This document shows positions 1-8,197 of a stretch of 64,000 bases of DNA, piece by piece. Origin of the DNA: Acrocarpospora catenulata (lineage in GTDB: Bacteria > Actinomycetota > Actinomycetes > Streptosporangiales > Streptosporangiaceae); the NCBI RefSeq assembly GCF_018476525.1, contig NZ_JAHCST010000001.1, positions 1-64,000 of the forward strand, in the 5' to 3' direction. The notes under the pieces are model-generated. The model did not search any database. It saw nothing but the letters and a program-made list of their open reading frames with translations, and was not told the origin of the DNA. The translations under genes and the position numbers were made by a program. Positions within the stretch are counted from its first letter, which is position 1, and every line of letters starts with the position of its first letter.

Positions 1-170
1 AGTGCACTCGGAAAGTGCCTTTCGAGTTGGTGCGGACAGGACCCTCAGCAAGTCCAATCCTTCCAGCTCAAGGCACTTTTCACGTTTAACGATCGGTTCC
101 GGCCGCTTCCCAGGCGAAAGCCCCAGGCTAGCGGCCGAGTCCGATCACCCGACGTCGCGAAGGATGGACC

Positions 171-1373
171 ATGGCTGTGCGAAGCCAGGAGCGAGGCCGC
201 AATGTCCGGGCCACCGATGAGAACCATCGGGCAACGCCCTTCGAGCTGTTTTTCGACCTGGTCTATGTCTTCGCGATCACGCGGATCACCGGCTCGATGG
301 CGCGCGAGCACAGCGCCCTCGGCGTCGCGCAGGGGTTGCTGACGCTCGCGCTGCTGTGGGGCACCTGGTCCGGCTACACCTGGCTGGGCAACCATTCGCG
401 GGCCGACCAGGGCCTGCCGCGGGCGGGGATGGTAGTGGCGATGGCCGCGATGTTCGTGGTCGGACTGGCCATCCCCGAAGCGTGGGCCGACGGGCCGGGA
501 GACCTGCACGGCCCCCTCGTCCTGGTGTGCGCCTATCTGCTGGTCCGCTGGGCGCACCTCACGGTCTACACCGTGGCCGCGGCCGGGGACACCGGGCTGC
601 GGCGCCAGATCGCGATCACCTGGCTGCCCATGCTGGCGGGTGGGGCCCTGCTGGTGTCCGGCGCGCTGGCGGGCGGCCGGCTCCAGCTGCTGCTGTACGC
701 GGTCGCCGTGCTGGTGGACTGGGTCGGCATCTACCACACCGCCAAGCACGGCGCCTGGCAGCTGCGCAGTCCCGCGCATCTGAGCGAGCGCCATCACCTG
801 TTCGTCATCCTGGCCATCGGCGAGTCCGTCGTCGCCGTCGGCGTCGGCACCGCCGACCTCCCCGTCAGCACGGCCCTGGTGTTCGCGGCCGTGTTCGGCG
901 TCGCCGTCGCGGTGTGCCTGTGGTGGCTGTACTTCGACGTGATGGCGCAGGCGGCCGAGCAACGGCTGCGCCGGACCCGCGGCCAGGCGAGGGTCCGCCT
1001 GGCCGTCGACGCCTACACCTACGGCCACTTCCCCATCATCGCCGGCATCGTGCTGGCCGCCCTGGGCGTCGAAGGCGTGATCGCGCACGCGGCCGACAGC
1101 AGGCCGCTGGGCGCGTTCTCCGCGCTCGCCCTCTACGGCGGCTTCACGCTGTACCTCGGCGGGCACCTGCTGGTGGAGCGCCGTATGCACCACGCGCTGA
1201 GCCGTCCGCGGCTGCTGGCGGTCTGCGCCCTCCTGGCGGCCGTGCCGATCGCCGTCAACCTGCCGCCGCTGGCCGGACTCGCCGGACTGCTGGCCATCCT
1301 CATCACGCTGATCGTCGTCGAGACCATCCGGTACGCGAGGCCACCTGACGATCCGCAGGAAGGAAAACCATGA
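171..1373 (+). CDS. LtrA-family (low temperature requirement A) membrane protein
   Basis: The 400-residue product is an integral membrane protein with about ten hydrophobic segments. Near the N-terminus it carries the LtrA family signature (FELFFDLVYVFAITR), and mid-protein it has the conserved region SERHHLFVILAIGESVVAVG. LtrA proteins are widespread in actinomycetes; their biochemical role is not established (the name comes from a Listeria cold-growth phenotype). The ATG at 171 is preceded by an AAGGA ribosome site. The stop overlaps the next ATG by four bases, so the gene is translationally coupled to the molybdenum hydroxylase genes downstream. This is an unusual partner for LtrA. The family call is firm; the function is unknown. 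Confidence 0.9.
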   Translation: MAVRSQERGRNVRATDENHRATPFELFFDLVYVFAITRITGSMAREHSALGVAQGLLTLALLWGTWSGYTWLGNHSRADQGLPRAGMVVAMAAMFVVGLAIPEAWADGPGDLHGPLVLVCAYLLVRWAHLTVYTVAAAGDTGLRRQIAITWLPMLAGGALLVSGALAGGRLQLLLYAVAVLVDWVGIYHTAKHGAWQLRSPAHLSERHHLFVILAIGESVVAVGVGTADLPVSTALVFAAVFGVAVAVCLWWLYFDVMAQAAEQRLRRTRGQARVRLAVDAYTYGHFPIIAGIVLAALGVEGVIAHAADSRPLGAFSALALYGGFTLYLGGHLLVERRMHHALSRPRLLAVCALLAAVPIAVNLPPLAGLAGLLAILITLIVVETIRYARPPDDPQEGKP

Positions 1374-1906
1374 CAACCCGCAGCACGATTTCCCTGCGCG
1401 TCAACGACGTGACGCATCGATTGTGCCTCGACCATCGCAGGACCCTGCTCGACGCGCTCCGCGAGGATCTCGGCCACACCGGGCCGAAGAAGGGCTGCGA
1501 CCAAGGGCAGTGCGGGGCCTGCACCGTGCTGCTGGACGGCAGGCGGGTGGTGTCCTGCCTGACCCTGGCGGTCGCCGCCGAGGGCGCCGAGATCACCACC
1601 GTCGAAGGGCTGGCCGCCGACGGGGAGCTGCGGCCGATCCAGGAGGCCTTCGTGCGCCTGGACGGCTTCCAGTGTGGTTACTGCACCTCCGGTCAGCTGT
1701 GCTCGGCCGTCGGGATGCTGGCCGAGCGCGCGGCGGGCTGGCCGAGCGCGGTCACCGCCGACGTCTCACCCGACGGCCCCGTCGCCGAACTGGACGCGGC
1801 GGAGGTGCGTGAGCGGATGAGCGGGAACCTCTGCCGCTGCGGCGCGTACCCGTCGATCGTGCACGCGATCCTGGAGACGGCCGCTCGCGACGGGGTGACC
1901 GGATGA
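1370..1906 (+). CDS. Molybdenum hydroxylase small subunit, 2Fe-2S protein (PaoA/YagT-like)
   Basis: This is the iron-sulfur subunit of a xanthine dehydrogenase-family molybdenum hydroxylase. It passes electrons from the Mo centre to the FAD subunit. The plant-ferredoxin-type cluster motif CDQGQCGACTVLLDG lies around residues 43-57, with the fourth Cys near residue 62. The C-terminal [2Fe-2S] domain shows CGYCTSGQLCS and GNLCRCGAY. The length of 178 residues is normal. No Tat signal is visible, unlike E. coli PaoA, so the enzyme is probably cytoplasmic. The ATG overlaps the LtrA stop and the gene's own stop overlaps the FAD-subunit ATG, giving a tight operon. Confidence 0.93.
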   Translation: MTTRSTISLRVNDVTHRLCLDHRRTLLDALREDLGHTGPKKGCDQGQCGACTVLLDGRRVVSCLTLAVAAEGAEITTVEGLAADGELRPIQEAFVRLDGFQCGYCTSGQLCSAVGMLAERAAGWPSAVTADVSPDGPVAELDAAEVRERMSGNLCRCGAYPSIVHAILETAARDGVTG

Positions 1907-2883
1907 AGGAGTTCGCCTACCGCCGCGTGACGGAGATCCGGGACGCGCTGGCCGCCGGGCACGGCGGCGCCCGCTACCTCGGCGGCGGCACCAACCTGGT
2001 CGACCTGATGAAGTGCGGCGTCGAGACGCCCACCCAGCTGGTGGACGTGCGGTTCCTGCCGCTCGGCGAAATCCGCGAGACACCCGACGGCGGGCTGGCC
2101 ATCGGCGCGACGACCACCAACAGCGACCTCGCCGCCCACCCGGAGGTGCGGCGCCGATATCCGGCACTGAGCCAGGCGGTGCTGGCGGGCGCGTCGGGCC
2201 AGCTCCGCAACATGGCCACCGTCGGCGGCAACCTGATGCAGCGGACCCGGTGCGCCTATTTCGCCGACCCGTCGCAGGCGTGCAACAAGCGGGACCCCGG
2301 CAGCGGGTGCGCGGCGATCCGGGGAGCGCACCACAACCACGCCGTCCTCGGCTGGTCGCCAAGCTGTGTGGCGACCCATGCCTCCGACATGGCGGTGGCG
2401 CTCGCGGCCTTCGACGCGGTCGTACGCTACGAGACCCTCGACGGCGGGGCGGAGATTCCGCTGGAGCGGTTCTACCCACCCGTCGGCGACACGCCCGAAC
2501 GGGAGACGGAGCTGCCCGCGGGAGCGCTGATCACCGAGGTCGTCCTGCCGGGGTCGGCGGTCGCACCGCGCTCGCGCTACCGGAAGGTCCGCGAGCGCGC
2601 GTCCTATGCCTTCGCCACCGTGTCCGTCGCGGCCCATCTGGAGGTCAGCCGGGGAACCGTCCGCAGTGTACGGATCGCCCTCGGGGGTGTCGCGTCGCGT
2701 CCCTGGCGCGCCCGCGCCGCCGAATCCTTCCTGCTGGACGGCCCCGCCACGGCCGACCGGTTCCGCGCGGCCGCCGAGACAGAGCTGGCCGCCGCCGCGC
2801 CGCTGCCCGGCAACGGCTACAAGGTGCCGCTGGCGCGCAACCTCATCGCGGCCGTCCTGGCCGACCTCGCCGAGCCGTACTGA
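1903..2883 (+). CDS. Molybdenum hydroxylase FAD subunit (PaoB/YagS-like, with 4Fe-4S insertion)
   Basis: The 326-residue FAD-binding subunit contains the flavin motif LGGGTNLVDLMKCGV and the segment TVGGNLMQRTRC. After these comes a Cys-rich insertion (RCAYFADPSQACNKRDPGSG, continuing to another Cys). In E. coli PaoB the equivalent insertion binds an additional [4Fe-4S] cluster. That feature separates this lineage (aldehyde oxidoreductase PaoABC) from ordinary xanthine dehydrogenases. The gene lies between the 2Fe-2S and Mo subunits and overlaps the former by four bases. The substrate is probably an aromatic or other aldehyde, inferred from this family resemblance only. Confidence 0.92.
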   Translation: MKEFAYRRVTEIRDALAAGHGGARYLGGGTNLVDLMKCGVETPTQLVDVRFLPLGEIRETPDGGLAIGATTTNSDLAAHPEVRRRYPALSQAVLAGASGQLRNMATVGGNLMQRTRCAYFADPSQACNKRDPGSGCAAIRGAHHNHAVLGWSPSCVATHASDMAVALAAFDAVVRYETLDGGAEIPLERFYPPVGDTPERETELPAGALITEVVLPGSAVAPRSRYRKVRERASYAFATVSVAAHLEVSRGTVRSVRIALGGVASRPWRARAAESFLLDGPATADRFRAAAETELAAAAPLPGNGYKVPLARNLIAAVLADLAEPY

Positions 2884-2898
2884 AGGGGAGATCTTCGC

Positions 2899-4974
2899 AT
2901 GAGCATGGCCGTACACGTCGGCGCCGTCGGCGTCGCCCGCCCACGGATCGAAGGACGGGCCAAGGTCACCGGTGCCGCCCGCTACGCCGCCGACGAGCCG
3001 ATACCCGATCTGGCCTACGGGGCGCTCGTCCTGGCCACGGTCGCCCGCGGGCGCGTCCGCGACATCGACGTCGCATCCGTACGGGACATGCCGGGCGTGC
3101 TCGGCGTGATCGACCACACGAACGCGCCCCGGCTCAACCCCGAAGCCGGGAACTTCTTCGGCCCCGACGGTGGGCTGCGACTGCTGCAGGACGACCTGAT
3201 CCCGCACGCGGGCCGTCCCATCGCCCTGGTGGTGGCCGAGACGCCGGAGCAGGCCCGCGCCGCGGCCCAGGCACTGCCGGTGACCTATGACGAGCAACCC
3301 CACGACACGCGCCTTTTCGCCGGTCACCCGGCGGGCCGTCCCGCGTTGACGCTCTTCGACGCACCCGCCGACATCGGCGACGTGGACGCCGAGCTCGCCG
3401 CCAGCGCGGTGGTCGTCGACGAGAGGTACGGCACGCCCGAGGAGAACTGCAGCGCCATGGAGCCGCACTCGGCGACCGCGTGGTGGGAGGGCGACCGCCT
3501 GGAGGCCGTCGACAGCAACCAAGGGCCCTTCCAGATCGCGTTCACCCTCGCCACGCTCTTCCACCTGCCCCCGGAACGGGTGCGCGTCCGCGTCGACCAC
3601 ATAGGCGGTGGATTCGGCGGCAAGACCATGTGCGGCCCCCAGCTCATCCTGGCCGCGATGGCCGCGACCCGGTTCGGGCGGCCCGTACGCGTCACGCTGA
3701 CCCGCGCCGAGGTGTTCCTGGCCACCGCGCAGCGGCCGGCCACCGACCAGCGCATCCGGATCGGCGCCGACGCCGACGGACGCCTGCGGGCCATCCACCA
3801 CGACGCCACCTACGAGATCTCACCGCTCGCCGAGTACATCGAGGGCTGCACCGAGCTCACCAAGACGCTCTACGCGGCCCCCGCGATCCGCACCGCGCTC
3901 ACCGTGGTCCCGCTCGACATCCTGCCGCCGTACTCCATGCGCGCCCCCGGCGCCGCGCCCGGCTCCTTCGCGCTCGAATCGGCCATGGACGAACTGGCGG
4001 AGCGGGTGGGCCTGGATCCGCTGGAGCTGCGGCTGCGCAACGAGCCCGGCGTCGGACCGGTGTCCGGGCTGCCGTTCAGCAGCAGGAACCTGGTTGCCTG
4101 CCTGCGCGAAGGAGCGCGCCGGTTCGGCTGGGCCTCCCGCGACCACCGGCCGCGCATGCGGCGAGCGGGACCACTCCTCATCGGCACCGGCCTGGCCGCC
4201 ACCTCCTTCAGCACCGGCGCCTTCCCTTCCACGGCCACGATCACCGCCGAGCCGGACGGCACGTTCACCGTGGCCATCGCCGCCGCGGACCTCGGCACGG
4301 GCGCCCGCACCGCCCTGACCGCGATCGCCGCCGACGCGCTCGCGGTCGGCACGGACAGGATCCGGCTGCGCATCTCCGACAGCGCCATCGGTCCGGCGTG
4401 GGGCGCGGGCGGCTCCCGGGGGACGGCGTCCTGGGCGTGGGCGATCACCGAGGCCGCGGCGAAGATACGCGGTCCGGAGCGGCCGATGACGGCCACGGTC
4501 GACACCACGCAGTTGCTCGGCGATTTGGCGTCCCGCGAACGGCACGCCTTCAGCGCCGTCTTCGCCGAGGTCGGTGTCGACCCGGCCACCGGCGAGGTGC
4601 GCGTACGGCGGCTGCTCGGGATGTTCGCCGTGGGCCGGGTGATCAACCCGCTCATGGCGCGCAGCCAGGTCATCGGCGGCATGATCGGCGGGCTGTCGAT
4701 GGCCCTTCACGAAGAAGGCGTCCGCGATCCGGTCACCGGCCGGCACGTCAACGCCGACTTCGCCGGCTACCACATCGCCGCCCACGCCGACGTTCCCGAC
4801 ATCGAAGCCGATTTCGTGCCCGACGACGAACCCGGCGTCCCCTGGGGGATCAAGGGCGTCGGCGAGATCGGCAACGTCGGCACCGCGGCAGCCATCGCCA
4901 ACGCCGTCTGGCATGCCACCGGGGTCCGGCAGCGCCACCTGCCGATCCGTCTGGACCGCGTACTGGAGAGCTGA
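2899..4974 (+). CDS. Molybdenum hydroxylase large, molybdopterin-binding subunit (PaoC/YagR-like)
   Basis: The 691-residue catalytic subunit has aldehyde oxidase/xanthine dehydrogenase a/b-hammerhead and Mo-binding domains. Visible landmarks are IGGGFGGKTMCGPQ (glycine-rich cofactor loop), SMRAPGAAPGSFALESAMDE, and near the C-terminus WGIKGVGEIGNVG, which includes the conserved catalytic Glu of the family. The ATG at 2899 has the ribosome site AAGGGGAG and follows the FAD-subunit stop by 15 bases. No XdhC/MobA-type maturation factor is encoded in the window, so cofactor insertion must be served from elsewhere. It converges on the sensor kinase with an 11-base gap. Confidence 0.94.
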   Translation: MSMAVHVGAVGVARPRIEGRAKVTGAARYAADEPIPDLAYGALVLATVARGRVRDIDVASVRDMPGVLGVIDHTNAPRLNPEAGNFFGPDGGLRLLQDDLIPHAGRPIALVVAETPEQARAAAQALPVTYDEQPHDTRLFAGHPAGRPALTLFDAPADIGDVDAELAASAVVVDERYGTPEENCSAMEPHSATAWWEGDRLEAVDSNQGPFQIAFTLATLFHLPPERVRVRVDHIGGGFGGKTMCGPQLILAAMAATRFGRPVRVTLTRAEVFLATAQRPATDQRIRIGADADGRLRAIHHDATYEISPLAEYIEGCTELTKTLYAAPAIRTALTVVPLDILPPYSMRAPGAAPGSFALESAMDELAERVGLDPLELRLRNEPGVGPVSGLPFSSRNLVACLREGARRFGWASRDHRPRMRRAGPLLIGTGLAATSFSTGAFPSTATITAEPDGTFTVAIAAADLGTGARTALTAIAADALAVGTDRIRLRISDSAIGPAWGAGGSRGTASWAWAITEAAAKIRGPERPMTATVDTTQLLGDLASRERHAFSAVFAEVGVDPATGEVRVRRLLGMFAVGRVINPLMARSQVIGGMIGGLSMALHEEGVRDPVTGRHVNADFAGYHIAAHADVPDIEADFVPDDEPGVPWGIKGVGEIGNVGTAAAIANAVWHATGVRQRHLPIRLDRVLES

Positions 4975-4985
4975 CGACTCCGGGC

Positions 4986-6353
4986 TCAGCTCGGCCCCGG
5001 ACGGGGCGTGGCGCGGGCGGGCAGGCGCAGGACGAACCGGGCGCCGCGGGGGCTGTCCTCGACGGTCAGGGTGCCGCCGTGGGCCTGGGCGAGCTGCCGG
5101 GCGATCGGCAACCCGAGCCCGGTGCCGCCGGGATCCCTGGCGCGGGAGGCCTCCAGGCGGGTGAACCGCTGGAAGACGGCCTCCCGCTGCTCGGGGGCGA
5201 TGCCCTCGCCGTCGTCGCACACCTCCAGCACCGCGACCCCGGCCTCCAGCGTCAGGGTGACGGTGACGGCGGAGGCGGCGTGCCGTTCGGCGTTGTCCAG
5301 CAGGTTGTTCAGCAGCCGGGCCAGCTCGATCCGTGAGCCGTCCACCACCACGCCGGGCGTGAGACGGAGGCGCAGGCCGGCCTTGGCCGGGCGGCGCTCC
5401 AGCTCGCCGGTCACCAGCTCGGCCAGGTCGATCGGCTCATGGCGGCCGGTGACCCCGGCGTCCAGCCGGGCCACCTGCAGCAGGTCGCCGATCAGGGCCT
5501 GCATGCGTTCCACGCTGTCCAGCAGCGCGTCGGCGGTTTCCGGCCAGTCGGCCTGGTACGGGTCGATCAGCGCCTCCTCGATTCGGGTGCGGATGGCGGT
5601 CAGGGGACTGCGCAGGTCGTGGGAGGCGTCCGAGGCGAAGCGGAGCTGCTGCTCCACCGCCGATTGGGCGCGTTCCAGCGTGCGGTTCGCGGTCTCGGCC
5701 AGTTCCCGCAGCTCGTCGCGGTACTTCGGCACGGGCACCCGGTGCCGCAGGTCGCTGGCGGTGATCTGGGCGAGGTTGCCGCTGATGGCGCCCACCGGCT
5801 GCAGCGTCTTGCCCACGATCCGGTAGCCGCCCGCCGCGGTCGCCGCGACCAGCAGCGCGGAGCCGGCGGCGAGCGGGACGATCAGCTTGGGGCCGACGTA
5901 CCAGGGGATGTCGGGGACGGCTATGTCGAGCTGCCAGACGCTGTCCTCGCGGTGGAAGGGGTAGGCGAGCACGATCATGCACCGGTGGGGGAAGACGCCC
6001 CCGTCGCAGGAGGTGGTGGTGGCGTAGGCGTCGGGATCGGGGCGCAGGTTCGTCATCGGCGGCTTGCCCACCATGTCAGGGGTGGCCGAGACCATGGTGC
6101 CGGCCGGGTCGAATACCTGGATCGCCTGCTCCGGGCCGCCCTCGATCGGATTGGGGACGCGCTGGCGCATCTGGGCGCCCAGGATCACGGCGTTGGCGAA
6201 GAGCTGCTCGGTCCGGTAGTCGACGGCCGCCTGCCGGACCATCACCACGATGAACACCGCCACGACGGTGCACAGCAGCGCCATGACGGCGCTGGCCACC
6301 ACGGCCAGGCGGGTCCGGATCGAGCGACGATGCCACCAGCTCACTCTGATCAT
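4986..6353 (-). CDS. Sensor histidine kinase with HAMP domain (orphan)
   Basis: The 455-residue kinase has an N-terminal membrane segment (residues about 15-37), a periplasmic sensor region and a second membrane segment (about 155-177). A HAMP domain follows, then a HisKA domain with the phospho-acceptor region ASDASHDLRSPLTAIRTRIE, and an HATPase domain with N box (LNNLLDNAERHA) and G boxes (DDGEGI, GTGLGLPIA). Actinomycete kinases of this type normally sit next to an OmpR-family response regulator. None is encoded on either side, which makes it an orphan here. The ATG at 6353 follows a purine-rich CGAGGGG. Confidence 0.92.
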   Translation of the reverse strand: MIRVSWWHRRSIRTRLAVVASAVMALLCTVVAVFIVVMVRQAAVDYRTEQLFANAVILGAQMRQRVPNPIEGGPEQAIQVFDPAGTMVSATPDMVGKPPMTNLRPDPDAYATTTSCDGGVFPHRCMIVLAYPFHREDSVWQLDIAVPDIPWYVGPKLIVPLAAGSALLVAATAAGGYRIVGKTLQPVGAISGNLAQITASDLRHRVPVPKYRDELRELAETANRTLERAQSAVEQQLRFASDASHDLRSPLTAIRTRIEEALIDPYQADWPETADALLDSVERMQALIGDLLQVARLDAGVTGRHEPIDLAELVTGELERRPAKAGLRLRLTPGVVVDGSRIELARLLNNLLDNAERHAASAVTVTLTLEAGVAVLEVCDDGEGIAPEQREAVFQRFTRLEASRARDPGGTGLGLPIARQLAQAHGGTLTVEDSPRGARFVLRLPARATPRPGPS

Positions 6354-6594
6354 CCCCTCGTGATCAGAAGCATCGCGATACCTCCTCTACCGATCCTTAC
6401 CGGTCCTGGGAAGAGCAACGACCAAAAAGTGGCAAACCCCAGCGCCGCCGAATCGGCATGGCGGACAGCGGTGACCATCCGCCGTGAAAGCGAATCGGCC
6501 GATCGGGTGATAAAGCAGTGACAGCGTTGTCGGGCGGAGGGACGTACATGGCGGGGAGGGCACCGCGGCCCGGCGGCCGGGCCTGCGTCGCGGG

Positions 6595-7215
6595 GTGGGT
6601 GCCGTGACCACGATGGCCTGGGCCGGGAACCCGCGCCAGGAGGTCGAGGACGCCGAGGCCATCCGCCGGTCCCTGGACGAGGCCGAATGGTTCAGCGTGA
6701 TCTTCGACGGCCACTTCGCGGAGATCCACCGGTACGTCGCCCAGCGGCTGGGCCCCGGCAGCGCCGAGGACGTGGTCGCCGAGACCTTCCTGGCCGCCTT
6801 CCGCAGGCGGGCCAGGTACGACCCGGCCAGGGCCACCGTCCGCGCCTGGCTGTACGGCATCGCCACCAACGTCATCCACCGCCACCGCCGGGTGGAGGTG
6901 CGGATGTTACGCGCGCTCGGCCGCCACGGCCCCGACCCGGACCTGCCCGGCCATGAGGAACGCGTGGCCGTACGGGTGAGCGCGCAGAGCCTGCGGCCGA
7001 GCATCGCGGCGGCCGTGGCGGGCCTGGCCCAGCGGGACCGGGACGTGCTGCTGCTGGTGGCGCTGGCCGAGCTGAGCCATGAGGAGATCGCCGAGGCGCT
7101 GGGCATTCCGTACGGCACGGTGGGGTCGCGGCTGAGCCGGGCGCGGCGGAAGTTGCGCGCGGTGCTGGGGGAGCGCAATCCGATGCTCGACCGGAGGGAG
7201 GGCGAAGATGGATGA
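6595..7215 (+). CDS. ECF-type RNA polymerase sigma factor
   Basis: A sigma-70 family (ECF-like) protein of about 200 residues. Region 2 is seen in FSVIFDGHFAEIHRYVAQRL and VVAETFLAAFRRRARYDP followed by the WLYGIATNVIHRHRR segment. Region 4 carries a helix-turn-helix (LSHEEIAEALGIPYGTVGSR). The start is uncertain: GTG 6595, GTG 6604 and ATG 6613 are all in frame and none has a clear ribosome site. The stop overlaps the next gene by eight bases. In actinomycetes this sigma/partner pairing usually means the downstream product holds the sigma factor in check. The 240 bases upstream carry no other gene. Confidence 0.88.
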   Translation: MGAVTTMAWAGNPRQEVEDAEAIRRSLDEAEWFSVIFDGHFAEIHRYVAQRLGPGSAEDVVAETFLAAFRRRARYDPARATVRAWLYGIATNVIHRHRRVEVRMLRALGRHGPDPDLPGHEERVAVRVSAQSLRPSIAAAVAGLAQRDRDVLLLVALAELSHEEIAEALGIPYGTVGSRLSRARRKLRAVLGERNPMLDRREGEDG

Positions 7216-8143
7216 GCTCGGGCGGGTCCGCGAGTTGTACGGCGAGCCGAGCCTGGATCCGCTGGCCAGGGCCCGGGTGCGGGAGCGGCTGACGGCCGCG
7301 CCGCGCCGCCGCAGGCGCCGGCTGACGGGGATGGTGGCGCTGGCAGGGGCCGTCGCCGTCGCCGCGGCCACCCTCATCGCCCTCCCTGATCCCGAAATTT
7401 CGGGACCTGGGCGGTCGATTCTGCTGGCGGCGGCCCACAGCGCGGAGTCCGGCGGTGAGGTGTCGGGGGCGTACTGGCGGGTCAGGAAGCTGATCCGGCG
7501 TACCTATCCGGAGCGGCTCGGCAGCGGCTACTGGATGGTGGAGTCCCGGCTGGCCGAGCTGTGGGTGGCCCGCGACGGCCGGGTCTGGGCGGGAGCCAGG
7601 TCGCTGGGTGTCCGGCCGCGCACCCCGGCCGACGAGCTGGCCTGGCGAAAGGACGGGGCGCCGACCGCCTGGCCGGGGCTGCCGGGCGACCCCGGCAAGG
7701 GCACGCTGACCGCCACCGGCGGGGTGCCGTTCAGCATGGCCGGGCAGGGCATGACGATCGACCAGATCAGGGACCTGCCCGCAGATCCCGGGCGGCTGCG
7801 CGCGCTGGTGGAGCCGCTCGGCGAGGGCCTGGTGGCCGACGCGCTGAGCGGGCTGTTGTGGAGCAAACCGTCCCCGCCGGAGGTGCGGGCCGCCGCCTAC
7901 CGGGCACTGGCCGACCTGCCGGAGGTGCGCTACCTCGGGGAACGCACCGACGAGCAGGGCCGCAGGGGCGCCGCGTTCTCCTTCGCGCTGCCCGACCCGC
8001 CGGGCACCCGGCGCACGCTGATCATCGATTCGGCCACCTCCCGGGTGCTCTCCTCGGTCACCGACGCCCCCGGCATCCTCAACGATCAGACCGAACTGGT
8101 CCTGGAGGCAGGCTGGACCGACCGGAAACCGGCCGCTCCCTAA
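7208..8143 (+). CDS. CU044_5270-type membrane protein, putative anti-sigma partner
   Basis: The 311-residue protein has a short Arg-rich cytoplasmic N-terminus (residues 1-38, ending RRRRRL) and one membrane helix (MVALAGAVAVAAATLIAL). A long extracytoplasmic domain follows with the motif GAYWRVRKLIRRTYP. This layout matches the actinomycete CU044_5270 family, encoded directly downstream of ECF sigma genes and presumed to act as an anti-sigma or sensor protein. It lacks a recognisable zinc-binding anti-sigma motif (HxxxCxxC), so the regulatory role rests on gene order. The ATG overlaps the sigma-factor stop. Confidence 0.78.
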   Translation: MDELGRVRELYGEPSLDPLARARVRERLTAAPRRRRRRLTGMVALAGAVAVAAATLIALPDPEISGPGRSILLAAAHSAESGGEVSGAYWRVRKLIRRTYPERLGSGYWMVESRLAELWVARDGRVWAGARSLGVRPRTPADELAWRKDGAPTAWPGLPGDPGKGTLTATGGVPFSMAGQGMTIDQIRDLPADPGRLRALVEPLGEGLVADALSGLLWSKPSPPEVRAAAYRALADLPEVRYLGERTDEQGRRGAAFSFALPDPPGTRRTLIIDSATSRVLSSVTDAPGILNDQTELVLEAGWTDRKPAAP

Positions 8144-8197
8144 ACACTCGCCCGCGCTGATCGACACCTCCCGCGTTCTCTGATTTGGAGCAAACGC

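Noticed and set aside
45-1376. A 443-codon minus-strand frame over the LtrA gene
   Set aside because: The product is Gln/Arg/Gly-rich with no domain; the plus-strand frame encodes recognisable LtrA.
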